Source: Linum tenue
Lineage: Eukaryota > Streptophyta > Magnoliopsida > Malpighiales > Linaceae
DNA length: 64,000 nucleotides
Assembly: GCA_946122785.1 (NCBI GenBank)
Contig: CAMGYJ010000011.1
Span: 40,264,513 to 40,328,512, forward strand
Direction of reading: 5' to 3'
In this document: piece after piece, positions 32,001 to 44,417 of the stretch
How positions within the stretch are numbered: the stretch's first letter is position 1
Layout: every line of letters begins with the position of its first letter
The notes under the pieces: model-generated
Told to the model about the DNA's origin: nothing
The model's database searches: none
The model's input: the letters and a program-made list of their open reading frames with translations, nothing else
Translations under genes and position numbers: made by a program

Positions 32001-34562
32001 CACTACAAAAATAATGAGATTAGGGGACCAATATTAGGGACAATTCCCTGATATTGTCTCCGCAAATACAATTTTAAGTAGTATTAGGGACCCACATATA
32101 AATTGTCTCCATAAAATAAGGAATGTGATATTTATTAATTTTTAATTTTATTCAGTGGTCCCCAAAACAAATCTTATCCGGCCGTAACTAATAAATCAGG
32201 AAGATTGATCTTTGAATTAATCATTGATATCCTAGCAATTCTTCATTCTAATTTCCCTCCTTTCCACATAGTAATTCATGAGCTGATATGGAGGTCGATA
32301 TCTTTTCCTTTATCGTTCCCAATTACTAGCAATTTTACAATTTGTGTTATTATTTTCCTTTTAATATTTAGATTTGCTATGTAGATTATACATAAACGCA
32401 ATTGAGTTGGTAAAGTAGTAAGTTGAATGCCTTTTTTTTACTAAGAGATTAAGGATAATTATACTCAGACTACGAGCACACTAAATTGTTGTCACTATAA
32501 GTTGCACAGTTGATTCATAATCCCTAATGATACCCCTTAATGAGTAACTAGCCTAGCTACAAGTTCTGTATGTGACAATTAGTCAACATGAAGACACAGT
32601 TTAAGAGACAACTGGTCGTCCTTACAAGTAAAATAAGTGACGTCAAGATGTCTCCAAAAACACGAGATAAAATTAGTCGTACTTGCAAATAATATAGGGA
32701 ACAATTAATCATCCTCGATGATATAAGTTTGGAGAAAATATTAGTCCGTACAAGTTATATAGAAGACAATTATTAGTCCTTAAAGACACATGATAAGGGA
32801 CAACTTATTGTCCCTTCAAGTTACATAGGAGACAATTTATCATCTCTAACAAAATAGGTTATTAAAGGACCATTGGTCATCGATAAATGTTATATATGTG
32901 ACAATGTATCCTTCACGAAGCCACAACTTAATGAACACTTGGTCGTCCCTAAAAGCCACACAGATAAGAACTTGTCCTCTCGAAAAATAAAGTATAAGGG
33001 ACAACTTCTTGTCCTTAAATAAATTTATTGGAGACATCTATTGGTTCCAATTGAACACCTATTGGAACAATATGTTGTCCTCACAAAAACAAAACTAGTT
33101 AATATATATTGTCCACAATACTATCATGACTTGTACTTTATAAGTGAAACTATAAGTCATTCTTTTATATTAGAAAGGATATAATTCATAATGTTTTTAT
33201 CAAAGCCTGCTAACTAACTCTTAGTAAATATTAAAATACTTGCTCTTAAATTCTCAATTGTATTAAAATACTTAGCTCTTAAATATTAAAATACTTGGCT
33301 CTCTAGAATTCAACTTCATCTCAGCCCGTCATTTCAATAAGTTTTAATCTCAAACGTCCATTTAGCTTTAAGTAACGATAGAAACCCTAGCTACATTCCA
33401 GTCTTCTCCCTCTTTTGGCCGAATGTTCTATTCCCTTCCTTCTTTCGGCCGATCGGCTCTCCATCTCTCTGTCTTCTTCTCTTTTCCGCTGGGCGCCGGC
33501 TCTTCTCTGCCTTTGTTCACCAGCGCTTCGCTCTCCTAGTCATTAGTGTCCACTCGATGGTAGGACTCATCGTAGTTCCTTTTTTTCTTGGTTTTCAGTC
33601 TTTGTTTCACTATTAGCTTTGGATCTATATATTTTCTTCAATATTGATCTTTTGTTTTCTACCAGCGTCGACAACGATGATGAAGCCAGTGGCGACATCG
33701 CAGAGGCTTCTTTGGTCATGTTCCATGGAAGAGGTATATGTGGCGGCAATCCATGTTGACAGTGTTTATGCAAGTCAACAACGATTACAAATATGTTGTT
33801 GGATGGTGATGAGTGAAGGCACATTGCAGCGGATACATATTTTTGGTGGTGTTTTTTCGTGCTTCTCATTCTATTTGTACATAACAAGTACACACAGATC
33901 TTTTTCATTCCCATGGAACACCAATTCCAATGTTCCATTATATGGTTATTGCTATAATAAATCTAATTGTTGGAGAGATCAATTTTGTCTCTTAATTTGC
34001 TCAGTTGAGTTATTGCAGAGTTTAATATTTGTATGTGTTGCGGGGGGGAAATGCAACGTGCATAAAAAGAAAGTAGGTCACAATTTTTCATCCCTAAGAT
34101 TCAAGTTAGGAGACAACTATTCATCCCAAAAGGTCAAATGCAAATAACTTGTTCTACATCCATGAGGATGACATATTGAATCTATAAAAAAGGAAAAAGG
34201 GACAATATATTGTCCTCAAATAGTCACAAATCTTCTGTGAAAAGTGAATTATAGGGGACAACGCTTTGTTCACTATAATAATGTTTAGAGGACGTGTTTT
34301 TGTCGCCAAAACCGTAGCTATAGGGACGACATGTAGTCTTGCACTGAAAAGAAAAGGAGAATAATTTACAAGTATTGGGGATGATTGTCGTCCCTAGAAT
34401 TGGGGACGACATAGATTTTTTCGTCCCTGAAAAAATAGAGGACAAGAGTATAAGGGACCACACATTAGGGACGATTGTGTCGTCCCCATAATTTATGGGG
34501 ACGATTTTGCCTCTTTCCGGGGACGACTTCTGTTGTCCCCAAACCTAATTTATTTTGTAGTG
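32001..34562. mobile_element. Non-autonomous CACTA element, left copy (2562 bp)
   Basis: It starts CACTACAAAAATAATGAG and ends TTATTTTGTAGTG, inverted CACTA termini of the EnSpm superfamily. Both subterminal regions are packed with GGGACGAC/GTCCC and AGACAATT motifs, as expected for transposase-binding repeats. There is no transposase ORF. The interior 33340-33670 carries a promoter-like segment (see separate entry). In the related palindrome at 48194/48195 the same flank (TTTAGAT|ATGAAGACGG) has no element, which fixes the inner insertion point at 34562/34563. Confidence 0.9.
33361..33665 (+). promoter_or_regulatory. Captured gene 5' end inside the CACTA element: telo-box, CT-rich leader, ATG at splice donor
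   Basis: GAAACCCTAG (33381-33390) is a telo-box, typical of ribosomal-protein and translation genes. It is followed by a CT-rich, GGCCGA-containing leader, then ATG (33557-33559) abutting GTAGGACTC, an intron-like T-rich stretch, and an acceptor CTACCAG at 33665. The following exon-like sequence (CGTCGACAACGATGATGAAG) does not stay open. This looks like a transduplicated host promoter and first exon. The inverted copy is at about 41395-41700. No parent gene can be named. Confidence 0.5.
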
Positions 34563-36273
34563 ATGAAGACGGGGATGCGTTAATAAGGAATTTTGATGTA
34601 CCGGAAAAGACGGGCACGGACAGGAAGAGGCGCCGGAAGAGAAAGACTGAAGAAGAATGTGCTGTAGCGAATTCCACCAGCCAGTAGGGACTAATACAGT
34701 CAAATTGGAAGACAGAGACGGAGGAAGAATAGAAGAGTGTTGCTATAAAATGGTAGGTTTAGGGCGATAAAATTAAAAAGTTAGGGCGTCAATAGCGTCC
34801 CAGATTCGTTAACCTGTCACTTACCAGCTTCGTTAACCTGTCACTTATATGAAAGCAATGTACGTTTCGATCCTGCACATGTTTCATAAAGCTTTGACTT
34901 AATAACAAATCTTCTGACACAAAAAAGTCTTCTGCCTCCATAAAGCTTTGCTTAATAACTTGCTTGATCCTCGTTCGGTACTCAAACCGCTGAATATCAC
35001 AAGTGGAATAGTTGTAATCAGTATTATGCACTAAGGGATTCATGATATAGAAAGAGGGGAAACCCTTAATAAATAAACAAAACCAAAACTAAGCCCCTGA
35101 ATATTACAAGGAGAAACCAAAGGAGTATCGATCAAAAGTCTCGATTGCAGAACACAGTGATGAATAAGAAGAAGAATAGATTGCAGAAGGGAGAACAGAA
35201 AACACAGAAGTAAAGTAACAAGCAAAAGAGGTGGTCTATTCTCAAGGATGTCATTAACAGAAGTCCCCAGCAAAATTACTAGATGGAAATGCAGTTTGTC
35301 TTTCGCCACTAGGAAAACTACCAACACTGCAATCAAAGTCGAACTCACTGCTCAACATAAGAAATACAAACAAGGCACTAGAGTCAAGAGCTTTGACAAC
35401 CACCTAAACGAAGTAATCTTTAACAGGCAAACCCGCAACATGCAATCCCCTAAAACCCTGATCTAGCTTGGTATGAACAATCTTACATCTTCCAAACAGC
35501 AAGACAGTTAACACGAAGAATTGGATAAGAACCAACAAATTGCAGATGTCTGAAACACTTAACAACCAAATCAAACAATATAAGCACTGTCAACCTTCAA
35601 AAACCTACCAGCAATTTACCTGTCAAAATGGTTTCTCATCTTCGTGCCATTAATGTCAGCCAAAGCTTCCCTTTGCGACCCACTAGCTTCTTATAAACTT
35701 CCCAACACCTTTCGTCGACATACCAGCCTCCGTAGATAAACCCAAATCGATATGTGACATTTGATTTGCTACCCTCCTCATATTTCCACTTTATCATCTC
35801 ATCATCAGGCACGAATCCTACAGCTACATCGAGGTGGGCTGGGTTTGGAAAGTGGAAGTAACAGTCCTCGCCAGGGCCCTCCTTATCCTCCAGACAATTC
35901 ATCATCAGAAAGACAACACTGCCGTTCACGCATTTAGAAAAAAAAATCCTGCTCGCAGGAGCTGGACCTGAAGTCAAATTGAGCGTTGATTGTGGATTTG
36001 AATTCAAAAAACTTGGAATTAGGATCTTTCGGATCGCCTATTAGGGCGTCGTAAGGAAGATTCTCTTCAGACTTAACAACATTCTCATTAGGATAGCGGG
36101 CCTTTAGATACTCCATGCAACGCCGTTCGCCTTCAGTGCCAACATCGCTAATCAACGACTCCAACTCCAACTCCGACTCCTTCGACTCCGACTCCTTCGA
36201 GTGATCAATCATTTTCCGAGACGACTCCGACTTCTTCGACTCCTGCTCAATCATTGTCCGAGACCCAGGCCAT
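34563..36273 (-). pseudogene. Copy 1 (L1) of the DUF3883-like presequence gene
   Basis: The coding part runs from about 36254 down to 35636, with shared downstream exons/introns to 34563. The N-terminal half keeps SDVGTEGERRCMEYLKARYP and NLPYDALIGD; the Asp of PYD and the EFKST motif look like a PD-(D/E)XK core. It has an extra Ser/Glu-rich insertion (SKESESKESELELESL) compared with copies 3 and 4. The presequence is cut: homology to those copies stops near 36273. At 35937-35946 the poly-T run on the coding strand shifts the frame; the second half (FPNPAHLDVAVGFVPDDE, YGGWYVDERCWEVYKKL) lies in the next frame. It abuts the inner CACTA end. Confidence 0.7.
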
Positions 36274-39156
36274 GTACATATGTCCGACTTCTTTTCGTCT
36301 TTTGGATATTAGACGATTGGAACGTGGTTGTAGGGTTACATTGTATGGGTAGTTAGGGTTGCGTGAACATTAATAGAGTTATTTAGCTTTGCAAAAGAAC
36401 CAAAAGATTCTAAAGTGAAATGATTAGGAATCTATTAGACATTTGTATTGCCCGAACCAAGGCTCGACCATGGTTAACGATTTTTGGATGAAAATTTTCA
36501 CAAAAGGGCATGTTTGATCATTCTCCCAAAGTACAAGGGCATGTTTGATGTAAAAAATAGAGAGGGCATGTTTGATATAACGACAAAGTAGAGGGGCATA
36601 TTATACCTAAAACCCTAAAATTCAACTTACTTCCAGTTTGATGAACACAAAGGTGGAAGTCATTATTATCTTCTCAAAACCATTTACCTCTTTTCTTCTT
36701 CCTGGAAAGTAGCATACGAGCCAAGGTTCATTTTTTATTCTAAATAACTTCCAAAAAGAAAGAAATAGAAGAGGGGGGGGGGTCCACAATTTGGAAATAC
36801 AAAACTTACTTTCCGTTGTTGTGTCAAGCCAGCAGAGTGAGACACCGACATAGGATAATGGCGGCTATAAATTTTTCTCTATAAATTTGAATAATTTAGT
36901 GATCATATGAAAAATCAAGACATTAAAATCAAAGAACTCTTCTAGACAGTTGAGAACTCATAATATTCTCGCTCATCCTTTCTTTTTAACTTTCTGGTTC
37001 TCTTGCGCTTCCTTCTGTGCAAAAAGAGAGAAGATAAAAAGAGCAGAATGAGAGGTATCCATAAATTCATAATTTCTCCTTGCTTACATTCATATAAGTA
37101 TCCACTATAAAACTTATTTTGAAAGGATAATAAATAGCCTATATGTGTTGTTTACAACATTTTAAAAACTTTCTTCCACTGCAAAATTACCAAGTTAAAA
37201 TAATCACACTCATCCTGTGTTGAGAGAAGATTCGAAATAAAGGATTTAGGTCATCGTATTTACCCTCAAATCATTATTGTAATCAGTAATTTAATATACA
37301 AAAGGCTAGAAACAACCATGACTTTATCAAAAGTATGATATAATGAAAAGATGTTATAAAGAATTTTTATCTAGAAATATTTTTTTTTTATTTGTGGGCC
37401 AGTAGAGAAAAAGAGGAACCCCCCTGCCCCACCTTCATTCCTTCATGATGTGATATTGGTGGGATTTGGAAGCCGTGAGAAAGAAGATGGAATAGAGGAA
37501 CACTTTTCATCTTTCGTAATTCTAAAGGCACTGACTAGGGAGATGGAGGATATGACAAAATACTTAGATGAGTATTTGATTATTTCATGCGTGTTTGTAC
37601 AATAAGTTTAATTTTTTGTTAGGTTTCTTCTTTTGTCATTCTTCTGTTAGGGTTACGTTTGTGAAACTTTCTTGGATGAGCATATGATTATTTCATGCGT
37701 GTTTGTATACTGTTGATTGAGTGGTTTTAGATAATTTCAATCAATGCTATTAATTTACTTACTTCTTGTCATGAACCAGAATGGAAGATAGGTATGGATG
37801 GGTTAATATGATTGTGCATCGCACGCTCCTACTTGTTCCGAGAAGTGGAAATGACAAGAGTTCCATTGGTAACAGTATAGTAATGATTTTGTTTTTGCCT
37901 GCATGAGTCAGTCTACTAAAAGTAAGTTGTACAAATTTCAAAACAAACATCCTTGCCACGTTTCACCATAAAGTAGGTTGTACCAAGTTCTTCAAATATA
38001 TCATTTATTTTATAAACGTTGTAAGAGCATGACAAATTACACAAGGTCTCGTAGCAAATGAAGAACGTTAAGTAAAGAGCACTAGTGTTACGAAGCCACA
38101 AAAGGGGTGTTAAAGTTCCCAAATTCAATTTATTGTACCGAAAATTTTTTTTTTAATAATTTTTTTGGAAGAGGTGAGTTGGATGACACACCTTATCATC
38201 ACTTGGGTCCGTCCCGATACGTTTGTTCATTTTGTAGGGGGTTAGCTAGCGATCAAGATTACAAAAGGTTGAATTTACGTTAGAGACTCAATGTTTCCTG
38301 ATAAAGTATCAAATAATCGCTCATATCGTGCTAAAAAATTCTTTTATCGATGTTTCGATTATTGGTTGACCAATGTCCCTTTTTCTTTTTGTTTGTAAAT
38401 CAACGTTTTATTTTAGTACTCTATATATTTTGTTATCTTCGAGATATATAAGGCAACACAATGGATTGGTTAAAATGAATGCGACTTCCAACCTAATTCT
38501 ACCGTCTAATGAGCAATAAAAGAATTTTGGGCCCTCATTCAAGCTAACTATAGTTTCCCATCAAAATTTGTGTAATGAAAACATGTGCGCAACTGCCTCA
38601 AATTAAATATGTTGAGGAAGACATCCTCAAAAGAATCAGACATGCCCTAACCTACACCATTATTTAACTCAAAACACTCAATTCAAATGATGGATAATAT
38701 AAATATAAGTATAATCTACGTATATGTTCGATAAGTTGGATGGCAACGATAAAATCCATCTGTAGAATGACCAATCTGAACCTCATTTTTTCCATATTAT
38801 TACGTGACTAGACAGACGCGGGGGGGGGGGGGGGGGGGGGTATTCTGTTACTGTGAAAAGACGATTAAAATTTTATTTTTTTTATAATCGCTTTTTTAAG
38901 GATTGGAGTCACTCAAAATAAGATATGAACTAAAAGTTTTTACCATGGTACAATATACATTGAAAAAGACTTTAGAATCATATTGAAATTAACAAAATTA
39001 AGAAATCATATAATAAAAGTTGAATGAGTAATTATTGGAATATAATACTTATATTTGAAACTATAGGAATTAAGAAATCATATATTGAAATAAAAGGAGT
39101 ACAGAAACCATAAAATAAAAGTGGATTGAGTATTTATTGATATATACTAATTTCGC
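36274..39156. other. Loop of the first palindrome: AT-rich, no gene
   Basis: This is single-copy sequence with no recognised exon. It contains G10 at 36773-36782, G21 at 38820-38840, and several A/T runs. It replaces the short spacer found in the second palindrome, so it was either inserted there or marks an independent origin. Confidence 0.6.
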
Positions 39157-40540
39157 TTTTTTTGCTAAATGCGTGAACGGCAGTGTTGTCTTTGTGATGA
39201 CGAATTGTCTTAAGGATAAGGAGGGCCCTGGCGAGGACTGTTACTTCCACTTTCCAAACCCAGCCCACCTCGATGTAGCTGTAGGATTCGTGCCTGATGA
39301 TGAGATGATAAAGTGGAAATATGAGGAGGGTAGCAAATCAAATGTCACATATCGATTTGGGTTTATCTACGGAGGCTGGTATGTCGACGAAAGGTGTTGG
39401 GAAGTTTATAAGAAGCTAGTGGGTCGCAAAGGGAAGCTTTGGCTGACATTAATGGCACGAAGATGAGAAACCATTTTGACAGGTAAATTTGCTGGTAGGT
39501 TTTTGAAGGTTGACAGTGCTTATATTGTTTGATTTGGTTGTTAAGTGTTTTAGACATCTGCAATTTGTTGGTTCTTATCCAATTCTTCGTGTTAACTGTC
39601 TTGCTGTTTGGAAGATGTAAGATTGTTCATACCAAGCTAGATCAGGGTTTTAGGGGATTGCATGTTGCGGGTTTGCCTGTTAAAGATGACTTCGTTTAGG
39701 TGGTTGTCAAAGCTCTTGACTCTAGTGCCTTGTTTGTATTTCTTATGTTGAGCAGTGAGTTCGACTTTGATTGCAGTGTTGGTAGTTTTCCTAGTGGCGA
39801 AAGACAAACTGCATTTCCATCTAGTAATTTTGCTGGGGACTTCTGTTAATGACATCCTTGAGAATAGACCACCTCTTTTGCTTGTTACTTTACTTCTGTG
39901 TTTTCTGTTCTCCCTTCTGCAATCTATTCTTCTTCTTATTCATCACTGTGTTCTGCAATCGAGACTTTTGATCGATACTCCTTTGGTTTCTCCTTGTAAT
40001 ATTCAGGGTCTTAGTTTTGGTTTTGTTTATTTATTAAGGGTTTCCCCTCTTTCTATATCATGAATCCCTTAGTGCATTATACTGATTACAACTATTCCAC
40101 TTGTGATATTCAGCGGTTTGAGTACCGAACGAGGATCAAGCAAGTTATTAAGCAAAGCTTTATGGAGGCAGAAGACTTTTTTGTGTCAGAAGATTTGTTA
40201 TTAAGTCAAAGCTTTATGGGACATGTGCAGGATCGAAACGTACATTGCTTTCATATAAGTGACAGGTTAACGAAGCTGGTAAGTGACATGTTAACGAATC
40301 TGGGACGCTATTGACGCCCTAACTTTTTAAATTTTATCGCCCTAAACCTACCATTTTATAGCAACACTCTTCTATTCTTCCTCCGTCTCTGTCTTCCAAT
40401 TTGACTGTATTAGTCCCTACTGGCTGGTGGAATTCGCTACAGCGTATTCTTCTTCCGTCTTTCTCTTCCGGCGCCTCTTCCTGTCCGTGCCCGTCTTTTC
40501 CGGTACATCAAAATTCCTTATTAACGCATCCCCGTCTTCA
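39157..40540 (+). pseudogene. Copy 2 (R1) of the DUF3883-like gene, 5' part missing
   Basis: Homology begins exactly at the T7 run 39157-39163 and continues with the second coding half (AKCVNGSVVFV, DKEGPGEDCYFHFPNPAHLD, WEVYKKLVGRKG) to TGA near 39466, then the downstream segments. The presequence and the PYD/EFKST half are absent, so it cannot encode the whole protein. A downstream exon-like block, about 40113-40312 after TATTCAG, reads YRTRIKQVIKQSFMEAEDFF and LLLSQSFMGHVQDRNVHC, common to all copies that retain it. It ends at the right CACTA copy. Confidence 0.7.
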
Positions 40541-43130
40541 CACAACAAAATAAATTAGGTTTGGGGACAACAGAAGTCGTCCCCAGAAAGAGGCAAAATC
40601 GTCCCTAATGTGTGGTCCCTTATACTCTTGTCCTCTATTTTTTCAGGGACGAAAAAATCTATGTCGTCCCCAATTCTAGGGACGACAATCATCCCCAATA
40701 CTTGTAAATTATTTTCCTTTTCTTTTCAGTGCAAGACTACATATCGTCCCTATAGCTACGGTTTTGGCGACAAAAACACGTCCTCTAAACATTATTATAG
40801 TGAACAAAGCGTTGTCCCCTATAATTCACTTTTCACAGAAGATTTGTGACTATTTGAGGACAATATATTGTCCCTTTTTCCTTTTTTATAGATTCAATAT
40901 GTCATCCTCATGGATGTAGAACAAGTTATTTGCATTTGACCTTTTGGGATGAATAGTTGTCTCCTAACTTGAATCTTAGGGATGAAAAATTGTGACCTAC
41001 TTTCTTTTTATGCACGTTGCATTTCCCCCCGCAACACATACAAATATTAAACTATGCAAGAACTCAACTGAGCAAATTAAGAGACAAAATTGATCTCTCC
41101 AACAATTAGATTTATTATAGCAATAACCATATAATGGAACATTGGAATTGGTGTTCCATGGGAATGAAAAAGATCTGTGTGTACTTGTTATGTACAAATA
41201 GAATGAGAAGCACGAAAAAACACCACCAAAAATATGTATCCGCTGCAATGTGCCTTCACTCATCACCATCCGACAACATATTTGTAATCGTTGTTGACTT
41301 GCATAAACACTGTCAACATGGATAGCCGCCACATATACCTCTTCCATGGAACATGACCAAAGAAGCCTCTGCGATGTCGCCACTGGCTTCATCATCGTTG
41401 TCGACGCTGGTAGAAAACAAAAGATCAATATTGAAGAAAATATATAGATCCAAAGCTAATAGTGAAACAAAGACTGAAAACCAAGAAAAAAAGGAACTAC
41501 GATGAGTCCTACCATCGAGTGGACACTAATGACTAGGAGAGCGAAGCGCTGGTGAACAAAGGCAGAGAAGAGCCGGCGCCCAGCGGAAAAGAGAAGAAGA
41601 CGGAGAGATGGAGAGCCGATCGGCCGAAAGAAGGAAGGGAATAGAACATTCGGCCAAAAGAGGGAGAAGGCTGGAATGTAGCTAGGGTTTCTATCGTTAC
41701 TTAAAGCTAAATGGACGTTTGAGATTAAAATTTATTGAAATGACGGGCTGAGATGAAGTTGAATTCTAGAGAGCCAAGTATTTTAATATTTAAGAGCTAA
41801 GTATTTTAATACAATTAAGAATTTAAGAGCAAGTATTTTAATATTTACTAAGAGTTAGTTAGCAGGCTTTGATAAAAACATTATGAATTATATCCTTTCT
41901 AATATAAAAGAATGACTTATAGTTTCACTTATAAAGTACAAGTCATGATAGTATTGTGGACAATATATATTAACTAGTTTTGTTTTTGTGAGGACAACAT
42001 ATTGTTCCAATAGGTGTTCAATTGGAACCAATAGATGTCTCCAATAAATTTATTTAAGGACAAGAAGTTGTCCCTTATACTTTATTTTTCGAGAGGACAA
42101 GTTCTTATCTGTGTGGCTTTTAGGGACGACCAAGTGTTCATTAAGTTGTGGCTTCGTGAAGGATACATTGTCACATATATAACATTTATCGATGACCAAT
42201 GGTCCTTTAATAACCTATTTTGTTAGAGATGATAAATTGTCTCCTATGTAACTTGAAGGGACAATAAGTTGTCCCTTATCATGTGTCTTTAAGGACTAAT
42301 AATTGTCTTCTATATAACTTGTACGAACTAATATTTTCTCCAAACTTATATCATCGAGGATGATTAATTGTTCCCTATATTATTTGCAAGTACGACTAAT
42401 TTTATCTCGTGTTTTTGGAGACATCTTGACGTCACTTATTTTACTTGTAAGGACGACCAGTTGTCTCTTAAACTGTGTCTTCATGTTGACTAATTGTCAC
42501 ATATAGAACTTGTAGCTACGAGCACACTAAACTGTGTCTTCATGTTGACTAATTGTCACATACAGAACTTGTAGCTAGGCTAGTTACTCATTAAGGGGTA
42601 TCATTAGGGATTATGAATCAACTGTGCAACTTATAGTGACAACAATTTAGTGTGCTCGTAGTCTGAGTATAATTATCCTTAATCTCTTAGTAAAAGAAAG
42701 GCATTCAACTTACTACTTTACCAACTCAATTGCCTTTATGTATAATCTACATAGCAAATCTAAATATTAAAAGGAAAATAATAACACAAATTGTAAAATT
42801 GCTAGTAATTGGGAACGATAAAGGAAAAGATATCGACCTCCATATCAGCTCATGAATTACTATGTGGAAAGGAGGGAAATTAGAATGAAGAATTGCTAGG
42901 ATATCAATGATTAATTCAAAGATCAATCTTCCTGATTTATTAGTTACGGCCGGATAAGATTTGTTTTGGGTACCACTGAATAAAATTAAAAATTAATAAA
43001 TATCACATTCCTTATTTTATGGAGACAATTTATATGCGGGTCCCTAATACTACTTAAAATTGTATTTGCGGAGACAATATCAGGGAATTGTCCCCTAATA
43101 TTGGTCCCCTAATCTCATTATTTTTGTAGT
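40541..43130. mobile_element. Non-autonomous CACTA element, right copy (inverted)
   Basis: It is the inverted counterpart of 32001-34562. The inner tip is decayed to CACAACAAAATAAATT and the outer tip reads CTCATTATTTTTGTAGT. It carries the same captured leader (inverted, 41395-41700) and subterminal GGGACGAC repeats, with a 59-bp tandem duplication starting at about 42481. Confidence 0.85.
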
Positions 43131-43651
43131 TGTCCCTGAAACACACAATGGTGACAGTTTGCCGTCTCCACATATATATGATATATAGTACAAGGCGCGA
43201 CTCATTGTCCTTAAAAAAAATAAGAGACATTGTAGACTCCGGTTTGATACATATCGGGACGACATGCTAATCCTATAAATAGAAACGGGGACGATATAGT
43301 ATCCCCATATAGCCACAATATTATCTTGAAATGGAATATAGGGGACAACATTTTATCCCTAGAAATATTGTTTAGGGGACGATTTATTGTCGTTAAAGTC
43401 ATGATTATAGGGACGACATATTATCTTCTTTGGAATAAAAACGAGATGACGACTCGTGAGTATTGGGGACGATTGTCGTCCCTAATATTGGGGACGACCT
43501 AAATTTTTGTCGTCCCAAAAAGAATAGAGGACAAGAGTATAGGGAACCACATATTGGGGACAACTAAGTTGTCCCCAAAAATTATGGGGACGATTTTTCC
43601 TATTTCCGGGGACGACTTTTGTCATCCCCAAACCTCATCTTTTTTGTAGTG
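43131..43651. mobile_element. End of an older CACTA element
   Basis: Subterminal GGGGACGAC/GTCGTCCC repeats lead to ...CTCATCTTTTTTGTAGTG at 43634-43651, a complete CACTA terminus. It resembles the inner end of the palindrome's CACTA copies but is clearly diverged, so it is an older relative. Its other half is probably the remnant before 32001. Confidence 0.75.
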
Positions 43652-44417
43652 ATCTATGAATTATCAATTAGACAACTCATAAGATATCGATTGATTTTCT
43701 CATAAGTCGGTAATCCAGTTGTCTCACTTATCTCAATGTTAAGACATTACATAAACTCGATCAAAACAAGAGAGTTCATGAGTTGAACTCAACATACCAC
43801 CTAGTCGTGCTAGTTCACAAGTCTCACAAGCTGAACAAGACTTAACAATCCATTATAGAAAATTAGTCTATCATTTTGATCTCTATTTAATTCCACGTAA
43901 TAAAGACCATGGCAAAGATTGAATAACAAAAATTGCTATAAAATGATTAACTAATTAACAGTAATAGGTTGAAGTTATCTTTCTGCAATACTCTTGTGTA
44001 ATGATGAACTCAAACAATGAGAACAAAATCGTGGCAGTAAGGTTTACTTGATAGGATTTTAATCTTTGCCTAGAAGTTTCCCAAGGTATGCTATATGAGA
44101 TGAGGTTTTTAGGCAGTTCAATCCTTAATTAACGTGGTTTTCATGTAGCCTGGCCGTTTTAATGCAAAATAACATAACATAGCATAGCATAATCATATTG
44201 ATACACATACAAAAGCAGTAAACATGCGCAAAGAAGGCGAAATTAAAAAGTTTAGATGACTAACTAACACTTCTTGGTGGGTATGTAAAGAATAACACAA
44301 AATCAACTAACGAACTCTATCCTCATGAAGGTGTATGTCATGTGTATATATCTTTCTTTCATATACAACATCTCTCTCTGGTAGCATTAAAAACCTGCTC
44401 AGCTCTTGCTCTTGCGC
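43652..44417. other. No gene seen
   Basis: AT-rich spacer. A short TAGCATAGCATAATCATA repetition lies near 44180. No coding signal was recognised. Confidence 0.45.

Larger units (their letters stand above)
32001..43130. mobile_element. Giant inverted-repeat unit bounded by CACTA ends (candidate macrotransposon)
   Basis: The left arm 32001-35946 and right arm 39157-43130 are inverted copies of about 3.95 kb, nearly identical by eye, around a 3.2-kb single-copy loop. The outer tips are CACTACAAAAATAATGAG at 32001 and CTCATTATTTTTGTAGT at 43113-43130 (final G lost). Both are the same CACTA end, so the whole 11.1 kb has the geometry of one transposon. Each arm is a CACTA copy joined to a gene fragment. 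Arm differences visible by eye: a 59-bp tandem duplication at about 42481-42598 only on the right, about 33 bp lost between GGGACGATT repeats on the right near 40600, and scattered substitutions. The older CACTA that it lies in resumes at 43131. Confidence 0.8.

Noticed and set aside
33644..34147. 167-codon frame inside the CACTA element (and its mirror at 40997-41428)
   Set aside because: Composition is random, it crosses an intron-like stretch and subterminal repeats, and it lacks any recognisable domain.
35248..35466. 72-87-codon frame beginning SLTEVPSKITRWKC, repeated in all four copies
   Set aside because: It is antisense to the exon/intron part of the DUF3883-like gene; repetition comes from the copies, not from coding selection.
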